A stretch of DNA of 64,000 nucleotides, taken from assembly GCA_026874595.1 (NCBI GenBank), contig CM049318.1, forward strand, positions 39,701,956-39,765,955, in the 5' to 3' direction. The notes under the pieces are model-generated. The model worked only from the letters and a program-made list of their open reading frames with translations, ran no database searches and was not told the origin of the DNA. Shown here in pieces: positions 46,943-56,342 of this stretch (position 1 is the first letter of the stretch; each line of letters starts with the position of its first letter). The position numbers were made by a program, and so were the translations under genes. The stretch comes from Sipunculus nudus (Eukaryota > Annelida > Sipuncula > Golfingiida > Sipunculidae).

Positions 46943-48140
46943 AGTGTGAGAATCACCCCCCTACTCTTGAAGATAAATTAGCTCCACCGTAAGCACACCC
47001 ATACTTGCAAGGATGGGTTTGAGCTGAACTCCTCTTCATTGCTCATTTGCTTTTTATTCTTGCAGAACCCGTGTGTCCTGGCGTGACGAACTTGACTGAT
47101 TTGGCCGGAAACATCACATCTCCCGGCTACAATGAGGGCCGGAACTACTCTAATGCTCTCGTATGTTACTGGAGTATCGCAGTTCCTGAAAACGTACGTA
47201 AAGCACAAATAATACCACGGCGATTAATCAATCTGTATTTCAGGAATAACACTTATCCATGCTAACGACACTGGAAATTAATGAACTCTTGACAGCTCTT
47301 CAACACCCTACGTCCCGGTGGCCATAAATGTGGTGATCCAGATTAATGCCCCCAGTAACATTGTCTGGAAGCTTTGAATATTGCTGCGTTCTATGTGCAA
47401 CTTATGGAAAGGCATCAAACATCAATACACAGACCCTGAATTATTATGTAACGCCAAGTACCCTACAACATATAGGTGTGTGTGTTCTTTCATGGAGCAA
47501 CAATGTATTTAAGGTCTGTCAATAAGGTAACATGCTATGAGCAATTCTATTTGATATTCTGGGCAATGTTGAGGTATGATAATTCCGCACTCTGATATAT
47601 TTGTTACGGGAAATTACCATAAGGTGGCGCCGAGAAGCAAAGTCGTATAATTGATAATAATAGCCAGGATAAAGTTGACAATTGTCTTGTTCCGGTTAAC
47701 AAAAGCGAGGCATCATAGTATCTTTTGTCTTAAAATCATTTTCACTGAATCTTAGGAGTTTAAGACATTGGCTATCGATAATTGTTTTTAGTTCCATAGT
47801 AAATCATGTATTTAGATCACAAACTGGACCTCGGGGCATACTGCATTGAATCACGACAAACAGTGATTTGTATTATAAGCTTCATGTGTTTCAGATGATC
47901 ATTCAGCTATCGGTTGTGTCATTTGTAACGGAGGCCACCCCAGACAACGTGGATCTGTTTGACGGGAACAGTAGTAATTCACCGAGAATCAACTTCATAA
48001 CAGGAGATATGACCGAATACGAACTAAAATTCCAATCCACGGGACATGTCATGTTTATCAGATTTACATCTAATGAGTATATGACATTTGGTGGATTCCT
48101 GTTGACTTATCAAGCCGTGAATTCGACAATTTCCTCGTAA
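30766..48140 (+). CDS. Locus B: secreted four-CUB-domain protein gene, with two lesions
   Basis: Complete spliced gene. Exons: 30766-30857, 33248-33269, 33587-33635, 35206-35342, 35801-36026, 36703-36833, 39111-39318, 41036-41166, 44046-44270, 47066-47193, 47895-48140. Intended product about 531 residues: signal peptide 1-24, acidic linker 25-54, CUB1 55-175, CUB2 176-288, CUB3 289-407, CUB4 408-531, stop TAA at 48138-48140. All splice phases agree with locus A. Two lesions break the full frame: TAG at 39183-39185 in the second CUB2 exon and a one-base deletion near 44068 in the second CUB3 exon. Either this is a pseudogene, or the damaged CUB units are skipped: exons 35801-36026 and 47066-47193 are phase-compatible and would give an intact 299-residue, two-CUB protein. 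Assembly error is possible for the indel. Confidence 0.75.
30858..33247. other. Intron 1 of locus B
   Basis: It holds the repeat element at 31775-32640, a C-tract at 32327-32341 and a T26 tract (about 33195-33220) ending 27 nt before the microexon, which would act as an extreme polypyrimidine tract. Nothing else recognised. Confidence 0.55.
31775..32640 (+). mobile_element. Dispersed repeat with terminal hairpin (GAGCTATAGCGATCACT family)
   Basis: It begins with a hairpin (TTAGCTCAGCTGACTGAAAG, then TCATCTGAGCTA), followed by GCGATCACTCTTTGTCC and CCGTCCGTCCGTC. The body has two or three diverged copies of a unit of about 310 bp (GGGCACAAATCGTAA, CTTGACATGCAGGGAG, ACAAAAGCTCGAGTATC, TTTCTGCAGA). 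The same family lies in inverse orientation at 51840-52832 and 63010-63656. Repeats with this head are common in mollusc genomes; no protein is coded. Confidence 0.65.
33248..33269 (+). CDS. Locus B exon 2: 22-nt microexon
   Basis: Acceptor ATTGTAG, donor GTAAGT. It completes an Arg codon and codes DEAEDKS, acidic like its locus A counterpart. Entry in phase 2 and exit in phase 0 are identical in both genes. Confidence 0.8.
33587..33635 (+). CDS. Locus B exon 3: acidic linker
   Basis: 49 nt, acceptor TTTTCAG, donor GTGGGT. It codes ELPYDDESQARVTKIS plus one base; LPYDDES is shared with locus A. Phase 0 to 1, which fits the phase-1 entry of the CUB1 exon. Confidence 0.8.
33800..34870 (-). mobile_element. 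Decayed L1-type LINE fragment (endonuclease domain)
   Basis: Minus-strand translation in broken frames gives, in order, an APE-type endonuclease: LNVRGMRKKNFNW near 34855, LIQESDC, FSHGTSSVKG near 34700, VVVGGDF near 34490, then RRFKPLTQRRLDYFLV and GDTEHSVIV near 34200-34330 (the conserved R-LD-ilvs and D-HS signature), and HWIFNNSLLKEKHYTEEL near 34120, the linker before the reverse transcriptase. Several stops and frameshifts show it is dead. It lies antisense in the locus B intron between the linker and CUB1. Confidence 0.72.
35206..35342 (+). CDS. Locus B exon 4: CUB1, first half
   Basis: 137 nt, donor GTATGT, phase 1 to 0. It codes DNATCPDHVMKMKQAPGAIF, SPGFLMGQKYPNNADCQWLI and TASSKE. 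The NAT triplet is a possible N-glycosylation site. An alternative AG nine bases upstream (exon start 35197) is also in frame and would add three residues (TTD). Confidence 0.88.
35355..35412. repeat. (CT)n microsatellite
   Basis: CT dinucleotides beginning 12 bp after the CUB1a donor, in the short intron between the two CUB1 exons. Confidence 0.95.
35801..36026 (+). CDS. Locus B exon 5: CUB1, second half
   Basis: 226 nt, acceptor TTTCCAG, donor GTACAA, phase 0 to 1; same length as in locus A. It codes KIILLTVRFFLTENINDVL, the DIYDA variant of the YDG motif, QYRSSRRHMLLHFKSSDEM and MGFILTYQEAG. The frame is intact and there is no cysteine. Confidence 0.88.
36027..36702. other. Intron of locus B between CUB1 and CUB2
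   Basis: AT-rich, with a T-tract near 36202-36220; no element or exon recognised. Confidence 0.4.
36703..36833 (+). CDS. Locus B exon 6: CUB2, first half
   Basis: 131 nt, acceptor TTTATAG, donor GTATGT, phase 1 to 0. It codes APKCPPGVVTLNDKSGEITS, PGFVLGHYYNSLRCEWRIV and AHKPD. Intact. One codon shorter than in loci A and C. Confidence 0.86.
36834..37960. other. 5' part of the CUB2 internal intron of locus B
   Basis: AT-rich; short chance frames only, nothing recognised before the satellite at 37962. Confidence 0.35.
37962..38973. repeat. Tandem satellite, about 14 units of about 73 bp
   Basis: Each unit carries GTGTTATCTATATTTGAGTG, TTTATATAATATTATCTACA, CGTATATTTGTAAATATATG and TACACATTTGTAA, with small length changes between units. 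It fills about 1 kb of the intron between the two CUB2 exons of locus B and ends about 140 bp before the damaged CUB2b exon. Confidence 0.92.
39111..39318 (+). pseudogene. Locus B exon 7: CUB2, second half, with in-frame TAG
   Basis: 208 nt, acceptor TTACTTCAG, donor GTAGGA, phases 0 to 1 conserved. It codes KIILLTIRTFATESGVDKL then EIYDG, then TAG at 39183-39185, then FRINLHGNQNTGVQYRSTGH and an intact domain end (GPGFNVTYRVLG). It is 15 nt shorter than in loci A and C, and the missing codons fall at or just after the stop. Splice sites and downstream frame remain good, so the lesion is recent, the exon is skipped, or the stop is tolerated. Confidence 0.75.
39319..40485. other. Intron of locus B between CUB2 and CUB3, first part
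   Basis: AT-rich, with short duplicated words (GATGACGTCACA, AATGACGTCACA near 39530-39560). No gene recognised. Confidence 0.35.
40486..40912 (+). mobile_element. Dispersed repeat (CTCCGCCAAGGAGG head)
   Basis: Head CACCTCCGCCAAGGAGGTTA followed by GTCTGTCTGTTTGTCTGTTA and an ACGGATTTTGATGAAACTTT phrase; tail GCCGAGGTCTGCGCTCTCTG. This head-to-tail arrangement recurs in many marine invertebrate genomes. A tail-like fragment occurs near 13165-13215. A G-rich tract (40645-40672) interrupts it. Confidence 0.6.
41036..41166 (+). CDS. Locus B exon 8: CUB3, first half
   Basis: 131 nt, acceptor GTCACAG, donor GTAAGT, phase 1 to 0. It codes ARPCPSGVVDLKGANGTIKS, PGFDKGRNYGNSLNCRWRIT and ASEN. Intact and the same length as in locus A. 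Confidence 0.86.
41167..44045. other. CUB3 internal intron of locus B (2.9 kb)
   Basis: A dispersed repeat spans roughly 41235-41700 (ATATTAGGGTATACCACCGT, then CCGTCCGTCTGTGTCGCCGC and GGATTTTCACGAAACTCACC). A somewhat GC-richer unassigned patch lies at 42540-42860. Near 43825-44010 there is a pogo-like end remnant (TACAGTGGAATCTGATATGT and TAAGACCACTTTTGG). No further exon was seen. Confidence 0.5.
44046..44270 (+). pseudogene. Locus B exon 9: CUB3, second half, with a one-base deletion
   Basis: 225 nt where phase conservation needs 226. From acceptor TTTCAG the frame reads MQVLLTV, then must shift by one base near 44068 to read SFSTEAYVDKIRAYHARNES and on to YRSPGRHILLKFTSDRETTY and GFSLIYMAVG before the GTAATA donor. 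Alignment with the 58369-58593 exon of locus C places a single missing base after GGTCTA. Without the shift, translation stops within about 30 codons. A sequencing indel is possible. Confidence 0.72.
44457..44488. repeat. (TA)n microsatellite
   Basis: Pure TA run in the intron between CUB3 and CUB4 of locus B. Confidence 0.95.
44700..46912. mobile_element. Possible 2.2-kb DNA transposon remnant hosting a nested MITE
   Basis: GC-richer block in an AT-rich intron, full of CCGGTTT and AGGGTCC-type words. Its left side (CATTCCCGGTTTTGCGCC) and right side read inward (CCCGGTGTTTGCTTGCCGG) are weakly similar inverted ends. A short plus-strand frame (45015-45200) has no recognised domain. Boundaries are tentative. 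Confidence 0.4.
46039..46487. mobile_element. 449-bp Harbinger-like MITE (nested)
   Basis: Ends GGGCGTATCCGCACTTGG and, read inward from the right, GGCGGTATCCGCCCTAGT, flanked on both sides by TTA, a three-base target duplication as in PIF/Harbinger elements. Inside, TGTCCGCACTTGG (46181) and its inverse (46428) form a second inverted pair, and AAACCGG words recur. Confidence 0.6.
46917..46941. repeat. (TG)n microsatellite
   Basis: TG dinucleotides at the right edge of the transposon-like block. Confidence 0.9.
47066..47193 (+). CDS. Locus B exon 10: CUB4, first half
   Basis: 128 nt, acceptor TTGCAG, donor GTACGT, phase 1 to 0. It codes PVCPGVTNLTDLAGNITSPG, YNEGRNYSNALVCYWSIAVP and EN. Intact. 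The same length and pattern occur in both duplicated copies in locus C. Confidence 0.87.
47194..47894. other. CUB4 internal intron of locus B
   Basis: Single-copy-looking AT-rich sequence; nothing recognised. Confidence 0.4.
47895..48140 (+). CDS. Locus B exon 11: CUB4, second half, and stop codon
   Basis: 246 nt, acceptor TGTTTCAG, open for 81 codons and closed by TAA at 48138-48140. It codes MIIQLSVVSFVTEATPDNVD, LFDGN, FQSTGHVMFIRFTSNEYMTF and GGFLLTYQAVNSTISS. The protein ends right after the CUB fold, with no membrane segment or GPI signal, so it should be soluble and secreted. Confidence 0.88.
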   Translation: MIIQLSVVSFVTEATPDNVDLFDGNSSNSPRINFITGDMTEYELKFQSTGHVMFIRFTSNEYMTFGGFLLTYQAVNSTISS

Positions 48141-48345
48141 AATAAGGTGCAGAATAAGCACTTCGTGTTAGATGTACAGATAAACAGACAGATAAAGCAG
48201 TCATGAATCATTAAATATTAACATGCATGTATATTCATTGTGATTTCATAATGTGATGAAATATCCGATATAAGATATACATGTATTAAGATACTCTATT
48301 AGGATTAGGTACTAGCATTGGTCAGTTTTAATGTGTTCTGTGGAG

Positions 48346-48350
<5 letters not shown>

Positions 48351-48403
<53 letters not shown>
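48351..48403. repeat. (TA)n microsatellite
   Basis: Pure TA run in the putative 3' UTR or downstream flank of locus B. Confidence 0.95.
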
Positions 48404-48407
<4 letters not shown>

Positions 48408-48437
48408 AAAGCACATTTATATTGTATGACTGTGTTT

Positions 48438-48443
48438 AATAAA
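48438..48443 (+). terminator. Possible polyadenylation signal of locus B
   Basis: AATAAA about 300 nt after the stop codon. A (TA)n tract lies between (48351-48403), so the site is only a candidate; ATTAAA near 48211 is another. Confidence 0.3.
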
Positions 48444-50679
48444 CAGGGTCAAGCTTGCTACAGTTTTGTGATTACTAAACATATCTGGCAGTGTGAGCCT
48501 TTTGTGTGATATCTGAAACTCTATCTTCAAAACTAAAATTTTATTTCAGTGATATCATCTGATATACTATATAAATGTGTATACTAATGTTACTTGCAGA
48601 GAGTTGTTATATTTTACACCATGTTTTGTGATATCCTTTATCCCTTAAATGGTGTATCCTAGGAGGAATTTTTAAGCAAATTTTCATTCCAAGCCATATA
48701 CAGTCAAAACAGGGGCCACAATGCAAAGTTACAAATCACCAAGGCCAAAGGTCTGCCAGCAATATTTTAACACAAAAATCACAGCTGCTGGAATGCTCTC
48801 TCCTTTGAAATCGTCAGTGTCAACTCAGTAAGTCCAACCCAAGGAGAGACTGGTCGGAGAGGTATGCATGCGCGGTATGACTACGGTTTCACCAACGAGG
48901 CCCCCTAATATAAGAAGATATTCAGTCTAGATCTCAGCCATTCTCGTGTCTCTAGGACCATGCATGAAGCGATGATATATACATGGTAAAGAGGATTATC
49001 AATGAAAGCAAGGCTAAAGTAATTGCTGAAATGTGTGTACATTTTTCTGAAATGCAGTAAAGACGATGATAATTTTTAAACTGTATGGGTTTCCAATCTT
49101 ACAGATATCGTTAAAACGTAATATAAGGTGAACCGGATGGTTGACTTAGGGGATTTAGCTTCATATGAAATGGGCTTCCAAGAGTGTGCGGTATCTTGTA
49201 GCACTAACTAAAGGTTAATGGGGCTTCTTGTGGCAGGTGGTGGCCAGTGCTGATTATATAAGCTGGTCAACTGTGAAAGCACTGATCTATGCCCGCAAAC
49301 ACCTAGATGTAATTGCAGCCAGCCCCTGGCATCATTAAGCAACTCTTGCCCGCCGAAGTACTTGCACAGATTAAAGTTTTTAGTTACATGAAACACTTAA
49401 CACGCATAGCCTGAAAGCTACTGTTGAATTACACATTAAATAATTATTTTCTTACGCAATTTACAATCTGCTAAATCTTATGTATAAACATAAATATTTT
49501 GCTCCTGTATAAACGACGTCTATATACTAGAGCTTATTGACAGAGAGTTGTTGCAGGTTTGTAATATGTAGTAATTTTTATTAATATGAATTTTTAGCTT
49601 TTTATAAACATTTCTCACAGAGTATTGGGCTATATATATTGTATATAATATGTTAATTCTTATTTTAATTTTATATTGACCCTTCAAAAGCTGCTTTGGG
49701 CCCTTGGGATGCTCAATCATTTCACGGGAAAGTTTTGACCCGAGGGCCCCGCACTCTCGAAATACCAAATATTAAATTAATAGCATTGAAAACCCACAAG
49801 TGAAGATGAAACACCTGGTAGTTAAATATAAAGTAAAACCTTAAATGCTTTCGGTTATACCCAAGTGTGAACTTAATAGACAGGTGGTCTATAAAACAAG
49901 TTGTCTTTCAGACAGGTTCCATTTGAGTTTAGCTCTATTTTAATCTTAATTTGTAAAAAAAAAAATAACATGAGCAAATACAAACACATAACTGTGGTAC
50001 TGACCTTTACGGGAGACAGTGTTAGGGTCAGTTAGGGAGATAAGTCTACCTAGGCAGATCCCATCTAATTATTAATACTTTATAATATGTCTTTGATAGA
50101 CAATGAATCCAGTAATCACCATTCAAACAATATTTGTTATTCAATACCCCAGACACTGTCACGTTTACCTGTCTACAGCCAATCATGCCACCTAATTCTA
50201 AAGATTTACAGTACACTGACCTTTCATCAACCCTACTCCACCTAATTACCTGAATGAACTCTATTTTACATGTTCACAACCTGTATCAATACTAGATGAG
50301 AAAGTACAAATTATAATGTAGCCCATGAGCTGCCAGTTGACTCGAAGAGCGTTCAGCTACTATTAAAATCATTATTAGGCTAAATTGCCCCAGCTCTCCG
50401 ACCCTCCCTACAATCGAGAATAAATGTTGCATATAGACTTCAAGTTGTCCGTGGCATGTAAATTAATGATACATGAGCCAATGACTTCTGACAACATCCG
50501 GGACGCGACCTTAGAACTGACTGTGTACGAATGCCCAGCGACACGACGTGTTTGTCGATCCGGAACAAGGGAAACGAGCAGTAGACGGCAACACACATGA
50601 CAACTTAAATCAATGGAATTTATGAATACTCACAACAACCATATAAAGAGATACACACATCAATTTAATCCATTAATAT

Positions 50680-50727
<48 letters not shown>

Positions 50728-51285
50728 ATATAATATTGCCATGCAGCTTGCCTAATATGTAACATAAGTTGTAATGTCAAAACCATTGATTCATTTACAT
50801 AGATATAATCTTTTTAATATGTATCATATTGAATATTTTGATAATTTATAAATGATGACCAGGTATGGATACAAAGAAAAGAGAAGGGCTTAACACCCAG
50901 GCAGGGATAAACAAGTGTACCTGCAGTGCTATATCGTATGCTCCACCAGTAGGTGCCCATTGCAACTTGTCGATTATTTTCTCAAACTCTCAATATTATC
51001 ACACAGTTTTACACTAAAACTGATGAGTGTCTAAAGGCCCAATATAAGATATAATACAAATTAACAAACCCAAAATTTATATTTTGCAGCCTTCCAGTTT
51101 TCATGAATCTTGGTGTCAGGTGACATGATGTCTCCCATGGGGTACAGTCATCTTAGTAGTTACACTTTGTATGGAATATTTACGACACTAAACAGCAAAC
51201 CAACAACTTTGTAGTTGTTTGACCATGTTACCAGTGACCTTGACCTTTATCAACAGAGAATTAGAATACTATTTTTCTGTTGCTT
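48444..51285. other. Intergenic region downstream of locus B
   Basis: No gene recognised. It includes a pogo-like end remnant near 49835-49930 (ACAGGTGGTCTATAAAACAA, CAGACAGGTTCCA) and the (TA)n tract at 50680-50722. Confidence 0.4.
50680..50722. repeat. (TA)n microsatellite
   Basis: TA dinucleotides followed by short TAATA units. Confidence 0.93.
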
Positions 51286-51566
51286 AGGGGTTGAGATTAT
51301 CACGGTCGGGCCAAACCCAGGATGACCGCTCTGCTGGCTTAATCGGAAGGCCGTGACCAACGGCCGTGTTTCCCTCACAAACATGTTTCATTATCCCACC
51401 CGCCTTTCGGAGGATGCTCGGTGGCATGACACAACAATAGGCAAAAAAACACACCAAGGGTCCCAGGTGCAGTAGTCACCAGGCCTGGTTAACACTAGGA
51501 TACAAAATGAGAGAAAGCGTCTGATACTGCCCTGTCAGGCAGTCCGAAACCGGAATGGAATTTTGT
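51286..51566 (+). mobile_element. tRNA-derived SINE copy, plus strand
   Basis: Same family as 30022-30332 in the opposite orientation: GATTATCACGGTCGGGCC, CACGGCC/GTGTTTCCCTCACAAA, GATACTGCCCTGTCAGGCAG in order. The region between box A and box B appears deleted (GCTTAGGGGTTGAG runs straight into the body). Confidence 0.7.
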
Positions 51567-51839
51567 GGAGGTACATATACTTAAGCCAACAAGGAAAATT
51601 GGAAGCGGTTACTTCCAACAAAAATATAAAAAGTATTATTTTTTGTCGAAAGATAGGGACTCGCCCCCTGCGATTTTAACACTCCTGTGTAACTCATCAA
51701 CGTACACGTGGCAAAACTAAGTTCATAGTATTATGTCATAAATCACACATCTGTCATATTAATGAAATAGTGGCCCATGGGCCATGAGGCTTAGCTGAAT
51801 TCAAGGAATGTTGTCCTTAGAAATGGGTTACAGTAGGCT

Positions 51840-52832
51840 TTTGGATAGATGACCACTTAATTTGAAGGTCACATAAATAGAAAAAAAAATGCGTAAAAAT
51901 TTGAAAAAATACAGGTAGTACCAGTCTGCATGAACTAATGAAACACTCCATTATCAATATATATCCAAAGAACATGGCTATTTAGGCATTAGTTATTCAG
52001 ATACTGGAGCTTTTGTATCAAACATTTAATTATTCTTGGAGTATTCTTGTGCCCTGTAAACAGATAACAGCTTCTTTGAAGGTCTCAAAATAGAGAAAAA
52101 AAATCGTAAAAATAGAAAAAAATGCAGATGGTGCCACCAGTTTGCAGGAACTGATGGAACACTACATGATCAATAATCATGCACAGAATCATGGTGATAA
52201 ATGCATAAGTTGTTCAGATACTGGAGCTTTTGTATCAAATTTTTAATTATTCTGAGGGGCACTCACGAGCCCCATAGCTCTAAGGATATGGGTAACAGAG
52301 ACCTAATTTGAGGTTTCAATAGAGACTTTTCATGGACCTCTCTTCATGTCAAGATAGAAGATTCAAGGTCCAGCGGTTACAATTTGTTCCCTGTTAACAG
52401 ATGACAGTTTCTTTAAAGGGATCAAAAATAGAGAACAGAATCATAAAAATTAGAAAAAAATACAGATGGTGCCACCAATTTGTAGGAACTGATGGAACAC
52501 TTAATGTTTAATATTCATGCAAAGTATCATGGTGATCAGGGCATTAGTTATTCAGATACTTAAGCTTTTGTATCAATTTTTTTATTATTCTGGGGGGTAC
52601 TTACGAGACCTATAGCTCGGAGAATATGGGTAACATAGACCTATTTGTAGGTTTCTACAGACACTTTTCATTGACCTCCCTTGCTGTTAAGTCAGAAGAT
52701 TCCAGCCATGTTAACAGATGACAGCTTCTTTGAAGGTATCATAAATAGAGAATATCATAAATAGACGGCCGGACAGACGACGGACAAAGAGTGATCGCTA
52801 TAGCTCAGATGGCTTCAGTAAGCTGAGCTAAA
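51840..52832 (-). mobile_element. Dispersed hairpin-headed repeat, second copy, with three internal units
   Basis: Minus-strand head: TAGCTCAGCTTACTGAAGCC then ATCTGAGCTATAGCGATCAC and TCTTTGTCCGTCG. The body has three tandem units of about 310-340 bp (each with ACAGATGACAG-TTCTTT, AGATGGTGCCACCA, GGAACTGATGGAACAC and GGAGCTTTTGTATCAA phrases). Same family as 31775-32640. Its right two thirds are copied almost exactly at 63010-63656. Confidence 0.65.
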
Positions 52833-53034
52833 AAACCATTATAATTACAATTCCCTTACCTTTCTATGTTCAATAAATGTAAAGAAAGGATCATATGAAT
52901 TATCAGCTGTACAATAACTTTATATCTTATTACAACATATTTAATACCACAGAAAGGACCATACGAGCTATTAATATCATGAGGCAATTTACACAAAATT
53001 AGCTGGTCTAGTTAGATGTATAGTTCATAACTTG

Positions 53035-54850
53035 CCGGAAATCTCCGATTTCGGCAAGCTGGTTGATCAGTCGCGGATGTCTGTTTGTCTGTCTGTTTGT
53101 CTGTTTGTCTGTTCCCTCTCTACAGGTCGAATTTTCCGAATATGGCCGCTAAGGGGCGCTGGACATCACCCTCCCTAACATATCTTTTTTTTTGGCCGTA
53201 TCTTATAACTATAATTCTCAATAACAAAAAATAAGGCTTATGTTCTTTCTCTTGGTCTTCAGTATAACCTGAGTAAGTAATGTGGTCTCATTCTTGTGTC
53301 ACTTTGTTAGTATGTCTGTCTGTTTATCAGTTGTCCTGAAATTCGCCTGCTTGCTGATTCTTGTGTCTTACATATAGCATTCTACAGGCCACAGTTTTGA
53401 GGGAATCCTTTTGAAACTGGTACATTTTATGTCTTATACAATATATATGTCTTATCTCGAAATGAATTTTTCATTATCCGAATATGGCCGCTAGGGGGCG
53501 CTGCACATGACCCTCTCCAACATATCATTTTTTTCATATCTCCATAACTATAATTCTCATTTACAGAAACTATGGGTTATTTTATTTCTCATGGTCTTCT
53601 CCATACCTTGAGTAAGTAATGTGGTCTCATTCTTGTGTCACTTTGCTAGTATGTCTGTCTGTTTGTCAGTTGTCCTGAAATTCGCCTGCTTGCTTGTTCT
53701 TCTGTCTTACATATAGCATCCTTCAAGCCATAGTTTTGAAAGAATCCTTTTGAAACTGGTACATGTTATGTCTTATACTAATATTTCGAAACGAATATTT
53801 CATTTTCCGAATATGGCCGCTAGGGGCACTGGACATGACCCTCCCTAACATATCATTTTTTGGCCATATCTCTTAACTATAATTGTCAATTACAGAAACT
53901 ATGGCTTATTTTATTTCTCATGGTCTTCCATATAACCTGAGTAAGCCATGTGGTCTTATTCTTGTGTCACTTTGTATGTCTGTCTGTTTGTCAGTTGTCC
54001 CAAATTCGCCTGCTTGCTGGTTCTTGTGTCTTGTATATACCATTCTTCAGGCCACAGTTTTGAAGGAATCCTTTTGAAACTGGTACATGTTATGTCTTAC
54101 ACTAATATTTCGAAACAAATTTTTCATTTTCCGAATATGGCCGCTAGGGGCGTTTGACATGACCCTCCCTAACATATCATTTTTTGGCCATATCTCTTAA
54201 ATATAATTCTCAATTACAGAAACTATGAATTATTTTCTTCCTCTTGGTCTTCCCCATACCCTGAGCAAGTCATGTGGTCTCATTCTTGTTTTACTTTCTT
54301 AGTATGTCTGTCTGTTTGTCAGTTGTCCTCAAATTCGTCTGCTTGCTGGTTAATGTGTCTTACATATACCATTCTTCAGGTTACAGTTTTGAAGGAATCC
54401 TTTTGAAGCTGGTACATCTTATGTCTTACACTAATATCTCGAAACAGATTCTTCATTTTCCGGATATTGCCGCTAGGGAGCGCTGCACACGACTTTCCCA
54501 AATATTTAATTTTTGGCCATATCTTCAAAACTGTGAACCTCAGCTACATAAACTATATAGCTTATTTTCTTCCTCTGAGTCTTATCCATAATTTGGTTAA
54601 ATAATCTAGTCAAAATCTGGTGTCACTTTGTCAGTATGTCTGTCTGTTTGTCCATTGTCCTCAAATTCGTCGGTTGTTGTCTGTAATGTCTGCTTCCTGT
54701 TCTTTTGTATGATCTATGTTGTTCAACCGGCTCAAATTTTTAGTAATCCCTCTGAAAGTCACTCAAATGATAGAAAACTGGCTCTGTCTGTCCCTCTGTC
54801 TGTCATTTCGACTTCCGGCAAGCGCGCGACCTCTGGTCATCTTGTTTAGA
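53035..54850. repeat. Tandem block, five units of about 330 bp, with inverted GCCGGAA ends
   Basis: Units recur at 53136, 53478, 53807, 54131 and 54460 (start of CCGAATATGGCCGCTAGGGG); spacing 324-342 bp. Each unit also has GTCTGTCTGTTTGTCAGTTG, TTTTGAAGGAATCCTTTTGA and CATATCTC phrases. The block opens with a hairpin (TTGCCGGAAATCTCCGATTT then CGGCAAG) and closes with ACTTCCGGCAAGCGCG, as if bounded by inverted GCCGGAA ends. Cys/Leu/Val-rich frames in it are repeat artefacts. A further copy starts near 63858. Confidence 0.75.
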
Positions 54851-55584
54851 CTTCATTCATTTTCGATATTAACTTTACTTAAATCTTACGTTTGGGTTCC
54901 CATTGCCGTTTATTTTAACAGCTCTAACAAGATCACTAGACTGCCAATATGTCTTGGGGCGGACAAAAGACGAATATAACCGAGTTTGTAACGCAGAGCT
55001 TTCATTGGAACTACTATTTTTAATTTCCTTTAGCACTGTATATATTTCATACATGACATATCGAAGACCTATTCAAGCCAATAATGAAGTCATTCACGCA
55101 GATGAATAAAACAATTTAAGATAAATTAAGCTTAAAATACAAAGTATTTATTTTTAAACAAATACAACGAGTGTTTAGATTACCAGTTTGAAGTACAAAT
55201 TATCCAGCTTGAAAAAGAACCATACTAATCCCATAAATACATATATTAGGTCACCACCAACCATTAATAAATGTAATCTTTTATTCGGAACATATCCAAT
55301 CTTATCAGCAAAATGCAAATTAGTATACACAAAAATGTGTTAATAAATCCAGAAAATGAATAAACATAACAAATGCTATTTTATACGTGACATATTCTTG
55401 AAAACATCTGACAGGACGTGCCTAGCTTGTTAGTAATCCTCCTATGAATATAGCTGACACAATGTGCTTAGTGTTTCTGTTCTTTCAAACAAATTCATAT
55501 AACAGGCATTTTTGCCTGAACCTCGTCTTATAACGATCATATCTGACATCATATGCAAAGTCTGCCCTTTATCTTTCATCTCTT
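54851..55584. other. Downstream flank of locus C
   Basis: AT-rich. On the minus strand, AATAAA candidates at 55279-55284 and 55147-55152 follow the locus C stop codon. Nothing else recognised. Confidence 0.35.
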
Positions 55585-55827
55585 TCATTTCGCGTTTGTA
55601 TCTACGGCTTGGTAAGTCAGTAGGAACCCCATAAATGTGTTGTATGAACTGGATGTAAATTTAATAAACATATCAGGCCCCGTACTTTGTTATTTAAGTC
55701 CGCGGGATGTCAAGTTTCCCGTCATGAACGTTAATTGTGGAAAATCTGCGGTGTTCCCATCATAGAGAAACACGGTGTCGCTGTATGTCTCTGTTTCAAA
55801 TGACACAACCGACAGCTCAATGGTCAT
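55585..55827 (-). pseudogene. Locus C CUB4 second half, copy 1, with premature TAA
   Basis: 243 nt, acceptor TTTTTCAG, natural stop TGA at 55585-55587. It codes MTIELSVVSFETETYSDTVF, LYDGN and, at codon 46, TAA (55690-55692) where locus B has Phe; the frame then continues QSTGPDMFIKFTSS and GFLLTYQAVDTNAK. All splice and end features are kept, so the nonsense change is the only visible lesion of this exon. Confidence 0.8.
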
Positions 55828-56214
55828 CTGAAAAACAAAGAATAGCTATAAGGATTCTGGAATTACAAGCCTAATACATTAAGTCCCTAAGTTCTGGAGA
55901 GAACCCATTTTACGCATGATGGATATTCCGCTTAACGTATATCCAAGCATGATTCATCTTACCGTAAAATCTTCTTGATTATTTACTGTGGACAGAACCT
56001 GTGTGGAAAATCATGAGAAGTGAACTGCTTTAAGTTACTTCCGAACATATTGAGCAATACATTTCGCTACCAGTCATTTTCCTATTTGTTACAATTTACT
56101 TGCGTAAATTAAAAGAATTTGCTTATATTCAATAGAGTGTGAAAGAAATTGTATATTGAATGCTACAGTGGTTAGTCTTTTTGTGCAAGTACTTAGAATT
56201 TAAAGTATACATAC

Positions 56215-56342
56215 ATTTTCAGGAACTGTGATACTCCACTGACAAAGGAGAGCATTAGAGTAGTTCCGGGCTTCTTTGTAACCAGGGGATGTTATATTGC
56301 CAGCTAAATCAGTGATGGATACAACGCCAGAACACTCGGGAA
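56215..56342 (-). pseudogene. Locus C CUB4 first half, copy 1
   Basis: 128 nt, acceptor TTTATAG, donor GTATGT, phase 1 to 0. It codes PECSGVVSITDLAGNITSPG, YKEARNYSNALLCQWSITVP and EN. The exon itself is intact; it is labelled pseudogene only because its partner exon carries a stop. The open frame on the plus strand here is antisense. Confidence 0.78.

Noticed and set aside
53883-54849. Cys/Leu/Val-rich small membrane proteins
   Set aside because: All arise from the tandem 330-bp repeat with GTCTGTCTG runs; reading is not conserved between units.
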